Assembly: GCA_963921425.1 (NCBI GenBank)
Contig: OY992835.1
Span: 14,570,001-14,634,000, forward strand
DNA: 64,000 bases
Direction of reading: 5' to 3'
DNA from: Dryas octopetala
Taxonomy: Eukaryota > Streptophyta > Magnoliopsida > Rosales > Rosaceae
A model generated the notes under the pieces. The model did not search any database, was not told the DNA's origin, and saw nothing but the letters and a program-made list of their open reading frames with translations. Shown piece by piece: positions 45,741 through 56,987 of the stretch; position 1 is the first letter of the stretch; the number at the start of each line of letters is the position of its first letter. The position numbers were made by a program, and so were the translations under genes.

Positions 45741-46900
45741 ACAACCGGATCCTAATATATTTGGAAAACCATATATTTAACCTTAAAATGATAAATTTTA
45801 GTTGTTGGTGCCATGCTTGATAGATTGACCTGTTGTTAGGATTCTCTTATTTGCAAACCAAACCCTTGCATCACTCATTCATTCTTCATTAAAAGAAAAC
45901 CCACTTAATGGCACAAAAAAAAAACCATTTGTGCCAAAGACCTTGCGGGCTCAAATTGATATACTAATAAAAAACAAAACAAAAAAAAAAAAGAAGAAAA
46001 AAAGGGCTTTGCTCCCAAATTTTTAGTAATCACGATCACCTTTCAAATTTTTTCCTCATTAATTTATACTTTAATAAAATTATTTTAGGATCTTTAAAAA
46101 TCTCACCAAATCTTAGAATATCTCCCATTACATTATAGTATATATGAAGAACGTCACACACTTACAAATTCAAAGAAATCTTTACATACTCATCCAAAAA
46201 CTAAATCTTGATCGGCAATTAAATTTTAGTAAACACGCATGCAGCACAAAATAACAAAAGATGTTGCTTTAATTAAGAGTGGTCCTTGTGAAATATAAAT
46301 AATAAAATATTAAGAGTCCGTGGTCGTAGCGTTTAGGACCTCAAATCCATAATTGGTCATATTATATGGTCTTTTTTCTACAGGATGCATGACATCCATA
46401 TAAAAATTAAGTGTTCATTTGATGTCATTGTGAATTCATCGTATCTACCACTGAAATGTGGACAAAATGAAGGCATTGTTAATGGGACATATTGCACTTA
46501 ACAATACAATTAATTTAATATTTTCAAAGCCTCCGATCCACATTAGTACAATTGCTTATATTGTTTTATGACAATCATGTAATACGGTATATTGTCATGA
46601 ATGTAAGTGACAAATTAGAGCTCAATTATATAGGACAATGACAAATATATCGAAGCCCTAATTTCAACAAATTGAAAAAATGAGATATGAAATTGAAATT
46701 TTAGTTAAAATAAACTGAAATTAACTCTTGCCACATCAGCTCTTAATGGATTCTTTAACGGTAATATTGACGGAGATATAACATTGCAACGAATTGAAAA
46801 GATAAGATATAACATTGCAAAATTTTAAACAAGAAGTATGAAATTAAAATTCTAAGTAAACTTGAGATACTAAACTGAAATTAACCCTTAATAAAAATAG
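45741..46900. other. Duplicated block (paralogue of 2.1-2.3, 4.5-4.6, 5.9-7.7 and 36.4-37.4 kb)
   Basis: The least interrupted version of the duplicated flank: the copy 1 upstream region, the 4.5-kb segment and the 5.9-kb segment follow each other here without the TRIM, Tourist, LINE and Mutator insertions present in the first block. No gene. Confidence 0.65.
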
Positions 46901-46969
46901 GCTTCTTAGCTCAGTTGGTAAAGCGCATGGCTTAACCATGTGGTTGTGGGTCGATTCCCCCAGACGGCA
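46901..46969 (+). pseudogene. Degenerate tRNA-Lys-like gene, copy 2
   Basis: gcttcttagctcagttggta through ccagacggca; same shortened anticodon loop (CTTAA) and T-loop as the copy at 37382. The D-arm closing pair is lost here (GCTC/AAGC). The 3' acceptor AGACGGC would need GCCGTCT at the 5' end, but GCTTCTT is present. Duplicated together with its flanks. Confidence 0.72.
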
Positions 46970-47662
46970 TAATTCATGCTTAACAATTAGTGGGTAATCA
47001 TTTTATAATTTACACATTATTATTAAAAATAATAATTATTAGTGGTCCATTTTCACTACAAAAACCAGTGGTCCAATTTCATTACAAAAGTAATCAGTGG
47101 TCCAATAATTAATTGATTTCCACTAATTGTTAGCAGAATAAATATATCATATTCGACTAAAATTAAAATTAGAGTGAATAAATATATCATAGACCCATCT
47201 GAATATATATTATATAGTTTTTCTTTGGAGCTTAATTAATTGCTGTACGTAGGCCCCTTAATTATAATTTATTCTTCAAGAAAATATAAAAGTATTTTAT
47301 GTACAGGAATTGAATCCTTAAATTTAAGCAATTTTTTATTTGGATATATCCTTCACAATCAGGATAATGTCTTATTTTTAGTGAAATCTATGAGGTGAAT
47401 AATTATTGGAGATCTTCACTGGAGGAGACATACATACATAAGTGTTGGTTTGTAACACTCTTTTGATACTAAGAAAATTTTCTTACCCACCAGGAAAAAA
47501 GCAATTAAAGCACAAAACATGAAAAACAGAACCATTTTGGTATACTAGTTTCCTACTAGGTTTAAGAATTCTGGTCCTTGATGGTGCATGACTCTATCTC
47601 TATTGAAAGAGAAATGTAGAGTATAACAGGCATGCAGAGGGGAGGGGAGACTATAGAAAGAG
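46970..47662. other. Duplicated block, then the novel upstream region of copy 7
   Basis: Up to about 47440 it is paralogous to 37452-38110. After 47450 the sequence changes to one found only before copies 7 and 4 (tgatggtgcatgactctatc; aacaggcatgcagagggg). No gene. Confidence 0.6.
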
Positions 47663-47690
47663 ATATGGGTTTAGGCATGTAAACCCATAT
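47663..47690 (+). promoter_or_regulatory. Inverted repeat and 5-codon uORF over the copy 7 start
   Basis: ATATGGGTTTA (47663-47673) and TAAACCCATAT (47680-47690), the second overlapping the ATG at 47689; the uORF encodes MGLGM. Identical in design to copy 4. Confidence 0.75.
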
Positions 47691-48104
47691 GGGGTCTCAA
47701 AGTACTGAGGCTAAGGTTCCAGTTATAGATTTATCCAACGAAGACTTGAAGCCTGGTACAGAGACATGGCTCAAGGCATGCAAAGAAGTTCTGTATGCTC
47801 TAGAAGAGTATGGCTGCTTCGAAGCTGTTTACCATAAAGTCCCTTTGGAACTTCACCACTCAATTTTTTCTGTGCTTGAAGATCTGTTTGATCTTTCAAT
47901 AAAGACTAAAAACCAGAAAACAAGTGATAGGCCTTTCCACAGCTTTTTGGGAGAATATCCGGTCCTTCCTCTCTATGAATCCTTGGGCATCGATAGCCCT
48001 ACAACTTTAGAAGGAGCACAGGGTTTCACAAGTATCATGTGGCCTGAAGGACACAACTTTTTTTGGTATAGTTAATTTGATTGATAACTCACTCCAAATT
48101 TCTA

Positions 48105-48151
<47 letters not shown>

Positions 48152-49674
48152 ACGTGTCTATTGTGTAACTTTTTGTTCTTTGAATTAGTGAAAATGTTCA
48201 TTCCTTCTCAAAGCTAGTGGCAGAGTTGGATCAAATGGTGACATGAATGGTGTTTGATAGTTACGGTGTACAAAGGCTTTATGAGTCTCACATGGTATCA
48301 ACCTCTTATCTCCTCAGATGAATGAGACTAATGTGGGATTAAATTGCTCACAAAGATAAGACCTTCACATCCATACTTCACCAAAATCAGGTGAATGGTC
48401 TGCAGATAAAAACAAAGGATGGTCAGTGGATTAATGTGCACCCTTCACCTTCATCCTTTCTAGTCATGGCAGGAGACGCATTTATGGTGGGTCAACTTTC
48501 ATTCTTTTAAAAGTCGTAGGCAAAAGGAAAGTGCAGATAACGCTCCCCTAAATAAATCTCGCACTCCCTTGGGAGTGTTATCCCGCAAGAATGCGGGAGG
48601 CTGAATAGCCTTTCTAGGAATGCAAATAGCACTCCCCTAACATAAAAAACATGTTGATTGACAACTTTTACCAAGCAGTAAAAGGGTGATTGCACCCTTC
48701 TGAACTAATGGAAATTAAGGCCAGACTAAAAGTCAGGTAAAAATTGGAAATCATTTGAACAAATTCACAAGAAAGCCAATTGCACCTTGTATACAAAATA
48801 TTGATAGAGATGCATATATGCATACTACAACATTTTAAGATCTTTAGCCTTCAAGGCATAGTTATCAAACCAGAGGATATTTTACATTATGGAGAAACAA
48901 AATTTGTTTCTTGGTGAGAACTAAAGATGTTTTTGGGTTAGAACTAAAGTTGTTTTTGACAATTAGTTCTTTTAATTCTGACAGTAATTGATCTCACATT
49001 TCATGTAATTCTAGCTTGAATTAATTGTTATTTGATATTTTATAATTTTCAATTTGAAAAATAAAATGTTTTATAATTCTCAAACAAAGACTCTAGGATT
49101 ATATTAAAGGCTTTTTAGCAAGATACGCTAACATCCAACATGCGTTTTTTGGATGGAACTTTCTAACAGACTTGGATGGAATTAGATGTAGGTGGTAACT
49201 TGCAAAATAAATTTAATTCAGGCAACTTACTTCAATTTTTAATTTAGGTGGTAACATGCAAATAGAGTCAAAGTTCAGATGGGTATCTTGCTAAAAAGCC
49301 TATATTAAATTAAGGGTTCAATTTTTTCTCCAAGGAATTTAGTTTTCTAAGATTTATGGACTGTCATATTTCTATATGTTGTCGACATCCCACCTACTGT
49401 ATTCTTTTATTTTGACTTGGTAGGCATGGAGCAATGACAGAGTGCACTCTTGTGAGCACCAAGTCATCATGAAAGAGAACAAAGACAGATATTCCATGGG
49501 ATTATTCTCGTTCAATAGTGGGATGCTGCAAGTACCTGAAGAGCTTGCTGATGACAAACACCCCTTGCTGTACAAGCCATTTCATCATTTTGGCTTCCTT
49601 CATTTTTATCGAACACCAGATCGAGGCAAAGAAATCAGAGTGTTCCATCAAAGCCTACGTACTGTGGTGTTTGA
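47689..49674 (+). pseudogene. AOP1-like dioxygenase pseudogene, copy 7
   Basis: Exon 1 (47689-48065) is fully open: MGSQSTEAKVPVIDLSNE to WPEGHNFF. Exon 2 (48189-48486) has a nonsense change AGA to TGA at 48244-48246 (MVT-R-MVF) and a 25-bp deletion between two cctcagatg copies (junction about 48312-48320); a later +1 partly restores the frame. Exon 3 (49424-49674) keeps CEHQV and RYS but carries two four-base insertions, GATCGA for GA at 49619 and ACGTAC for AC at 49657, so the normal C-terminus is lost. The promoter differs from the intact copies. Intron 2 has a 192-bp Mutator MITE. Confidence 0.9.
49109..49300. mobile_element. Mutator-type MITE, 192 bp, perfect 9-bp TSD, in intron 2 of copy 7
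   Basis: Ends GGCTTTTTAGCAAGATACGC and the complement of GGCTTTTTAGCAAGATACCC. Flanks TATATTAAA at 49100-49108 and 49301-49309 are identical. Copy 4 has the empty site (ggattatattaaattaaggg at about 34388). Confidence 0.92.
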
Positions 49675-50799
49675 GATATCTTGTGATCTCAAGGGACCAT
49701 AACTGATCATTCTGGTTTGCTTCCCTGTGCTTGTAATATTGTTCCATTTAGGCCGTTGATGTTAGTTTCATCTTTGCTTCTACTGAATGAATAAAGTTAA
49801 GGTGAAGTTCTTTGTACTATCTTGTTTATCATTTTGATTGAGAACCAAGATACCAAGTGACCTTTTGTTCCCCACCTTGTTCTTTCTCTTCTTAAGAAAG
49901 TTTATATTTAAGGAAAGTAACTTATATAAATTGTTCAAAGTTCAAACTTTATAATAAGGTTATTGTTTTATTTTATTGAATTCAATTAGGCCAGGCATGC
50001 ATCATATCATCCTCTGGTAATTGCCTTCTTTATTGCATGCAACTAATTGAGAATACTGTAGACTTTACAAGAGGAGTGATCTGGTTTAATCTGTAGTTGA
50101 CATGGTCTTACTCATCGAGAGAAGACTTAAAATCTGTTTTTTTTTTTGTTTTTTTTTTCCATTAACAGATAAGTATTTAAAATTAGAAATTAGTTGTGAA
50201 AGAAATAGTTATATCATTAGTACGTACTCACAACCTATATTGACTTGAAATTTGATCCCCTAAATTGTATACATTGGGCAACTGAGCTCATCTCCACTTG
50301 GAACACAAATAATAAATGGATTAAGTTATTGTCAAATATAAATAATCTAATTTTTCTAACATTTGGATCAAGTGGATTTCTTTAGTGAAGGTATGAGTGA
50401 CGCAAGGGTTTGGTTTGGAAATAAGAGAATCCTAAGCTTGAAATTTTGGAATACAGTATATGTATAATGACTGAATACGACATCATGATTAATAAATAGA
50501 TAAGTTATTGTCAAATCACCCCACGTAATTAAATAATTTGGATTGAGATTGACCGGTACTCACACACAAAACCTAATGACACAACTCGAACATAACATGA
50601 TATGATTCCCATGCGGGCCAATCTATCCAAGCATAGCACCAACGACTAAAATTTATCATTTTATGGTTAAATATATAATTTTCCAAATGTATGATATCAG
50701 TACATTAGTGACACCTCTATAAGTCACAACAATATCAGTGCATTATTCCCCCAAACTAGCTAGCTAATTGAAAAGAATCAGAGATTGCTGCCATAATTA
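49675..50799. other. 3' flank of copy 7 and upstream region of copy 8
   Basis: The copy 7 poly(A) context ctgaatgaataaagttaagg is at 49783. From 49970 it is the paralogue of 35230-36080. A TATA-like TATAAG at 50718-50723 is 77 bp before the copy 8 ATG, in ctctataagtcacaac. Confidence 0.6.
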
Positions 50800-52423
50800 A
50801 TGGGGTCTCAAGGTACTGAGCCTAAGGTTCCAGTTATTGACTTATCCAAGGAAGACTTGGAGCCTGGTACAGAGACATGGTTCTTGGCATGCAAAGAAGT
50901 TCAGTATGCTCTAGAAGAGTATGGCTGCTTTGAAGCTGTTTACCATAAAGTCCCTTTGAAACTTCACCACTCAATTTTTTCTGTGCTTGATGACCTGTTT
51001 GGCCTTCCAATTGAAACTAGAAAGCAGAAAACAAGTGATAGGCCTTACCACGGCTATTACGGACAATATTCATTCATTCCTCTCTACGAATCCTTGGGCA
51101 TCGATGACCCTACAACTTTAGAAGGAGTTCAAGGCTTCACAAGTATCATGTGGCCAGAAGGAAATGACCATTTTTGGTATAGTTATTTTGTTTGATAATT
51201 CACTATAAATTTCTAAGTTTCCTATATATGCATATTGTGTGACTCTTTGTTCTTTGAATTAGTGAAAATGCTCATTCCTTCTCAAAGCTGGTGGCAGAGT
51301 TGGATCAAATGGTGACAAGAATGGTGTTTGATAGTTATGGTGTACAAAGGATTTATGAGTCTCACATGGCATCAACCTCCTACCTCCTCAGATGCATTAA
51401 ATACAGAGCACCTCAGATGAATGAGACTAATCTGGGATTACTTGCTCACAGAGATAAGACCTTCACATCCATACTTCACCAAAATCAGGTTAATGGTCTG
51501 CAGATAAAAACAAAGGATGGTCAGTGGATTGATGTGCAACTTTCACCTTTATCCTTTCTAATCATCGCTGGTGATGCGTTCATGGTGGGTCAACTTTAAT
51601 TCCTTTAAATGTCGTAAGTTAAGGTTTAGCAATTGGGGAGTGTGAATGATGCTCCCCTTTATAACTCCCTCCCACATTCTTGTTGGAGTGTATCCCGCAA
51701 GAATGCGGGAGGCTAAATAGTTTTTCTGGTAGAGCGAATAGCACCATTCTGAACAAATGAAAATTAAAGGCTAAAAGCTAGGCAAAAGATGGAAAGCATT
51801 CTGAACAAATTCATAAGGAAGCCAGTTGCACCTTCTAGACAAAAGATTTTTATATAGAGATGCATATATGCATACTACAGCTTTTTAAAATCTTTAGCCT
51901 TCAGGGCATAGATATCAAAGAAGAGAAAATTTTACATTATGCACAAACTAAAGTTGTTTTTCACAAATACTTCTTATTCTTACACTTTCGCATTTCATGT
52001 AATTCTAGATTGGATTATTAGTTGATGTTTTATAACTTTCAATAAAAATAAGACTCTAGGATTATATTTTAAAGTAAGGGCTTAATTTTTCACCAAGGAA
52101 TTAAGTTTTCTAAGATTTATGGACTGACATTTTCTATATGATTTAGACATCCCACCTTTTCTTTAATTGTGACTTGGTAGGCATGGAGCAATGACAGAGT
52201 ACACTCTTGTGAGCACCAAGTCATCATGAAAGGGGACAAAGCCAGATATTCCTTGGGACTATTCTCATTCAGTAGTGGGATGCTACAAGTACCTGAAGAG
52301 CTTGCTGATGACCAACACCCCTTACTGTACAAGCCATTTGATCATTTTGGTTTCCTTCTCTTTGATCAAACACCAGAGGCAAAGAAATCTGAGTGTCCCA
52401 TCAAAGCCTACTGTGGTATTTGA
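50800..52423 (+). CDS. AOP1-like 2OG-Fe(II) dioxygenase, copy 8 (intact)
   Basis: join(50800..51176, 51263..51584, 52181..52423), 377 + 322 + 243 nt, 313 aa, GT-AG introns. MGSQGTEPKVPVIDLSKE at the start; iron ligands H188/D190 (LAHRDKTF) and H245 (CEHQV); R255/S257 (RYSLGLF) for 2-oxoglutarate; C-terminus PIKAYCGI. It carries AHRD where copies 3 and 6 have PHRD, and the group shared with pseudogenes 4 and 7 (CIKYRAPQMNETN), so it is the functional sister of those two. It keeps the ancestral promoter, unlike them. A young Copia element is inserted 150 bp after the stop, separating the coding region from the ancestral poly(A) signal at about 57580. Confidence 0.92.
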
Positions 52424-52573
52424 GATCTGTTTTGATCTCATGGAACCATTTGATTTCATCTTACTATTGCATAATAACTCCATGAATGCTACATAGCATA
52501 TTATTATGTGGGTTTCTGGTTTGCTTTTCTGTGCTTGTAATATTGTTATGTGAAAATTGTTGATGTTAGTTTC

Positions 52574-52951
52574 TAAAAGGTTTTAAGCAGAGTAAGAGAA
52601 AAAATAGAAAAGAATGAAAAAGAGATAACAGAAAGAGAGAGAGAGAGAGAGAGAGAGCAGTATTGAAGAATAAATTTATCTCATATATTTTTGTATATAC
52701 AGTAGAGTCTATATATATAATTGATAGGAGTATTCTAGAGTCTACAAGAAATAGTTCCGTTACAAGATATTTTTACAATGGGTATGAAATATATGTGGGC
52801 TCAGTCATTATCCACACTCTTATTGTGGGAATATTCTGATGAGCTGTTCTGGATGCTTGATGAGCTGTTGTGGGTGTGGTGAGTGATCGTTGGATGGGTG
52901 TGATGAGTACTTTGTGGGTGAGCTTTTGTGCAATGCTGAATATTATTATCA
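52574..52951 (-). repeat. 3' LTR (left) of the young Copia element
   Basis: 378 bp; the pol stop codon lies inside it (52801). Contains a (GA)n run at about 52635-52658, longer than in the right LTR. Confidence 0.92.
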
Positions 52952-55900
52952 TCCCCCCGCAAGCTGATGCGAGGAGGTCGAGTGATCAGCTTGGAGCTCA
53001 ATTCTTTGAATCGTGGGGAAGGTAGACCTTTGGTGAATATATCAGCAAGTTGAGCAGATGATTCAAGATGACGAATGTTGATAGACTTGCTGGTAAAAAG
53101 TTCCCGAATGAAGTGATAATCAACTTCAACATGCTTGGTTCTAGCATGGAAAATTGGATTAGCAGCCAAGGCAATTGCACTGATATTGTCACAGTAGAAG
53201 AGGGGAGGGTGAGTGAGATAAATGTGAAGATCCCGCAGAAGAGAACATAGCCAAATAGCTTCAGCTGCAGAATGAGCAAGAGCTCGATATTCGGCCTCGG
53301 TGGATGAGCGAGCAACTGTAGGTTGCTTTTTGGCAGACCAAGAGATGAGATTGTTACCAAAAAAGATGCAGTAACCAGTGGTAGAACGCCGATCTACTGG
53401 ACAACCAGCCCAATCGGCGTCCGAATAAATGGTGAGTGTGGGAGTGCCTTTGGTGAAGGATATGCCATAATCAGGAGTGGATTTAAGGTACCGAAGGATT
53501 CTTTTGACAGCTGTGAGATGAGGGGTTCTGGGATTGTGCATAAATTGGCACACTTGGTTGACAGAGAATGCAATGTCAGGACGAGTCCATGTGAGATATT
53601 GGAGAGCCCCGACAATGGAACGATAAAGGGTAGGATCAGAGAGAGGGTCACCAGTGGAAGTGTCTAATTTAGCAATGGTGGAGGGTGAAGGGAAGGGTTT
53701 GGCTTGAAGTAGAGAAGTTTTAGAAAGAAGATCAGTTGTATATTTAGACTGACAAAGAAATAAGCCAGAAGAATCACGATGTACCTCAAGGCCGAGGAAG
53801 TAATGAAGGGGACCCAAATCTTTCATGGCAAATTTGGAGCTGAGGAGAGAAATCAGATGTTGACAGTAGGAGGAAGAGCTGCCAGTAAGGACTATGTCAT
53901 CAACGTACACCAAGAGGAAAGTAACAGAATGATCAATCTTGATGAAAAGAGATGGATCAGCTGTAGAAGTTTGAAAACCCAGAGATAAAAGCCCATTGTG
54001 AAGCTCTGCATACCAAGCCCGCGGGGCTTGTTTAAGCCCATATAGGGAGCGCTGAAGCTTGCAAACATAGTGAGGCTTGAGTGGATCTTGGAAGCCAGGG
54101 GGTTGGACCATAAAGACATCTTCATGAAGATGCCCATGTAAGAATGCATTAGAAACATCAAGTTGGGAAATAGGCCAGTCATGTTGGACAGCTATGGAAA
54201 GAATGACCCGAATGGTGGGGGGCTTAGCAACTGGGCTGAATGTCTCAGTGTAGTCCACGCCGGCTTGTTGGTGAAAGCCCTTGGCGACCAAACGAGCTTT
54301 ATACCGCTCTATAGACCCATCAGCTCGTTGCTTAAGGCGAAAGACCCACTTGCAGCCCACAAGATTTTGAGTGGGGTTGGGAGGAACTAAGGTCCATGTG
54401 GAGGTCTGGTGCAAGGCTGCAATTTCAGTGTTCATAGCGGCCATCCAATTGGGATCCTTAGCAGCTTGATGATAGGTGGAGGGTATGGGAGGAGATGATT
54501 TGGCAGAAAGGAGAGCGGAAGGGAAAGGGTGACGAGTGGTAAAGGCTTTGGGCTTATAGATGCCGTCTTTGGCACGAGTTTGCATTAGGTGAGTGTTTGT
54601 GGGGCGGGGAGGGGAAGGTGGAGGGGAATGAGATTGAGATAGAGGAGTGGGCAATAATGAGGGTGGAGAGGAAGTGGAATCAAGAGCAGAGGAGGAAGAA
54701 GAGCTGGAAGGAGAGGGTGAAGAAGGAGCTGGAGAAGAAGGTGCTGGTATTGGAGGTTGCTGGAAAGCGGGTGGGAGAGGTAAGGCAATGGGGTGATGTA
54801 GAGGGGCAGGAGAGTATGTAGTAGGAGCAGGTGGAGCGGCTTTAAAGGGGAATGAATTTTCATCAAAGACAACATGACGAGAGACATATACACGTCCGGA
54901 AGATGGATCAAGGCAACGGTAGCCCTTTTGATTGGTACCATAGCCAATAAATATACACCTGCAGCTGCGAAAATCAAATTTGTGATGTGAATAAGGCCTA
55001 AGCCAAGGATAACATGCACATCCATAAGCTTTGAGAAAGGTGTAGTCAGGAGTACAATGAAAAAGTTTTTGAAGAGGACTGATATTTTGGAGAGAAGAGG
55101 AGGGCAATCGATTAATTAGATAAACTGCTGTGTGAGCTACCTCTACCCAATATTTGAGAGGTAGTGAAGACTGGGCAAAAAGGGTGCGGGTAAGCTCAAT
55201 AATGTGGCGATGTTTTCGCTCGGCCATGCCATTTTGCTCGGGAGTGTGGGGACAAGTAAATTGCTGAGCAATACCATGGCTAGTTAGAAAGTTGCGAAAA
55301 GAGGAACTGGTGTATTCACCACCATTATCACTCCGCAAAGCTTTAATAGGAAGGTTGAATTGTTTCTCAACTAAAAGTTTGAAGTGCTGAAAAAGTTTAA
55401 ATACATCTGATTTGGAATGTAAAGGATAGAGCCAGGTGAAACGAGACCAATCATCAATAAATATTACGTAGTATTTAAAACCACTAACAGAAGGTATTGG
55501 GGCAGGACCCCATACATCAGTGTGTATGATTTCCAATGGAAATGAAGTGGTACTAAGAGATTTAACAAAAGGTAATTTTGATCTTTTTCCTAGTTGACAA
55601 GAAGAACAAAAAAAATGGTTCTTGGAATGTAAAGCCTTGAGCTGATGCTGGGAGAGAAGGTGTTGCAGTGTGGAGGAAGATGGGTGGCCAAGACGTTGAT
55701 GCCAGAGAGAGGAGGAGGCAGTTGTGCTGATGAAGGCTGTTGGAGATTGTTGATGAGGAAAAGACAATCGAATAGGATAAAGGTTGCCATCAGTAGGGCC
55801 CTGAAACAGAACTTTCCCCGAAGGAATATCCTTGACAATGCAACCAGAAGGAGAAAAAATCAGCAAACAGTTGTTATCATTAACAAATTGGTGGACAGAT

Positions 55901-56085
55901 AATAGATTATGGGAAATTGAAGGAACATGTAAAATGTTAGTAAGACTAAAGAGAGAGCCAGAGTTGGAAGAAAGAGCTTGAGAAGAGCCAATATGGTGAA
56001 TGTCCAAACCTTGCCCATTACCAACAGCGACTTTGTCGGAGCCGGGGTAAGCCGAGTGAAGAGAGAGATGAGAGAGGTCTGAAGA
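52801..56085 (-). CDS. pol: Copia pol: integrase, reverse transcriptase, RNase H
   Basis: Uninterrupted frame (it continues open 123 codons upstream, but that part overlaps gag and is not pol). In the 1217-codon frame: the remnant after the protease (SSDLSHLSLHSAYPGSDKVA) at 124-143; GAG-pre-integrase with WHQRLGHPSSSTLQ and CSSC at about 251-290; integrase catalytic D313 (HTDVWGP), D376 (RSDNGGE), E412 (NGMAERKHR); reverse transcriptase about 685-930 with SLYGLKQAPRAWY and YVDD at 850-853; RNase H about 1010-1140 (SDADWAGCPVDRRSTTGYC; SSTEAEYRALA; TKHVEVDYHFIRE). The protease active-site DSGA is absent. Confidence 0.93.
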   Translation of the reverse strand, partial: SSDLSHLSLHSAYPGSDKVAVGNGQGLDIHHIGSSQALSSNSGSLFSLTNILHVPSISHNLLSVHQFVNDNNCLLIFSPSGCIVKDIPSGKVLFQGPTDGNLYPIRLSFPHQQSPTAFISTTASSSLWHQRLGHPSSSTLQHLLSQHQLKALHSKNHFFCSSCQLGKRSKLPFVKSLSTTSFPLEIIHTDVWGPAPIPSVSGFKYYVIFIDDWSRFTWLYPLHSKSDVFKLFQHFKLLVEKQFNLPIKALRSDNGGEYTSSSFRNFLTSHGIAQQFTCPHTPEQNGMAERKHRHIIELTRTLFAQSSLPLKYWVEVAHTAVYLINRLPSSSLQNISPLQKLFHCTPDYTFLKAYGCACYPWLRPYSHHKFDFRSCRCIFIGYGTNQKGYRCLDPSSGRVYVSRHVVFDENSFPFKAAPPAPTTYSPAPLHHPIALPLPPAFQQPPIPAPSSPAPSSPSPSSSSSSSALDSTSSPPSLLPTPLSQSHSPPPSPPRPTNTHLMQTRAKDGIYKPKAFTTRHPFPSALLSAKSSPPIPSTYHQAAKDPNWMAAMNTEIAALHQTSTWTLVPPNPTQNLVGCKWVFRLKQRADGSIERYKARLVAKGFHQQAGVDYTETFSPVAKPPTIRVILSIAVQHDWPISQLDVSNAFLHGHLHEDVFMVQPPGFQDPLKPHYVCKLQRSLYGLKQAPRAWYAELHNGLLSLGFQTSTADPSLFIKIDHSVTFLLVYVDDIVLTGSSSSYCQHLISLLSSKFAMKDLGPLHYFLGLEVHRDSSGLFLCQSKYTTDLLSKTSLLQAKPFPSPSTIAKLDTSTGDPLSDPTLYRSIVGALQYLTWTRPDIAFSVNQVCQFMHNPRTPHLTAVKRILRYLKSTPDYGISFTKGTPTLTIYSDADWAGCPVDRRSTTGYCIFFGNNLISWSAKKQPTVARSSTEAEYRALAHSAAEAIWLCSLLRDLHIYLTHPPLFYCDNISAIALAANPIFHARTKHVEVDYHFIRELFTSKSINIRHLESSAQLADIFTKGLPSPRFKELSSKLITRPPRISLRGDDNNIQHCTKAHPQSTHHTHPTITHHTHNSSSSIQNSSSEYSHNKSVDND

Positions 56086-56947
56086 AGGAAGGAAACGTGG
56101 ACTGATTTTGGGATGGAAATGAGGTTTTGGAAAAAGAGGGCTTGGGTGGGTGGTGGTAAGAATGTGGGCCACGGGTGTTTCTATTTTGTGAGGGGTTGGG
56201 CCTATTTTGAGAAGTGATGGCTGAAAAGGCTTGAGTGTGAGTGTGGACTTCTGGTGTAGGGAGTAGGGCTGTGGTCCTCTTTGCAACTTCAATCTCCTCG
56301 CTGAGGAGAAAACCATGAAGTTCATCAGGATTGAGGGGTTCAGCACGAACGCGAATGGAGGTAGAGAATGCGTCATAATCAGGAGGAAGACCGTGAAGAG
56401 TGTGAGCAATAAGGTCAGAATCGGACAAAGGTTCACCAGCAGCTGCAAGAGCATCAGAAATTTCTTTGATTTTCTGAAGATAGTCAGTCATGATCTGGTC
56501 ACCCTTTTGCATATTTTGAAGCTTGCTTTTGAGTTGAAGAATATGAGATCTGGTGATTGTGGCAAACCGACGCTCAAGGTTAACCCATAAACCTCGAGCT
56601 GATGTAGATCCAACGGTGTAGGAAAGGACTGACTCAGACAATGAAGCATTGAGCCATATTCTACAGGTACGGTCTTTTTTGACCCATTGTGTGTAGGCTG
56701 GGTTTGGATCTGTGGTGTTGGGTAGAGATTTGGGTGGACAAATGTCAGTCCCATCAATAATACCATACATATCATAATTTTCGAGGATTGGAGTAATGAC
56801 TGATTTCCATAAGAGAAAATTTGCGGTGGTAAGTTTAATGGGTATGAGGGTGGCTATGTGTTGAGGAGAGATAGAGGATTGGAGAGATTGGGAGGTAGTT
56901 TCAGGAGAGGTAATGATGGGGCTGGGAGATTCTGCTTGGTTAGGCAT
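56018..56947 (-). CDS. gag: Copia gag (truncated)
   Basis: 309 aa from ATG 56947 (MPNQAESPSPI). Typical plant Copia gag core: FLLWKSVITPILENYDMYGI, WLNASLSESVLSYTVG, MTDYLQKIKEISDALAAAGE, LIAHTLHGLPPDYDAF. The C-terminal nucleocapsid CCHC zinc knuckle expected before pol is missing, and pol lies in a +1 frame; a deletion at the gag-pol junction explains both. Ends in a Pro/Ser-rich tail and stop at 56018. Confidence 0.9.
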   Translation of the reverse strand: MPNQAESPSPIITSPETTSQSLQSSISPQHIATLIPIKLTTANFLLWKSVITPILENYDMYGIIDGTDICPPKSLPNTTDPNPAYTQWVKKDRTCRIWLNASLSESVLSYTVGSTSARGLWVNLERRFATITRSHILQLKSKLQNMQKGDQIMTDYLQKIKEISDALAAAGEPLSDSDLIAHTLHGLPPDYDAFSTSIRVRAEPLNPDELHGFLLSEEIEVAKRTTALLPTPEVHTHTQAFSAITSQNRPNPSQNRNTRGPHSYHHPPKPSFSKTSFPSQNQSTFPSFFRPLSSLSSLGLPRLRQSRCW

Positions 56948-56987
56948 TTTTGGATCTGTGTGCTGTAAGGCAGTGGCTCTGATACCA

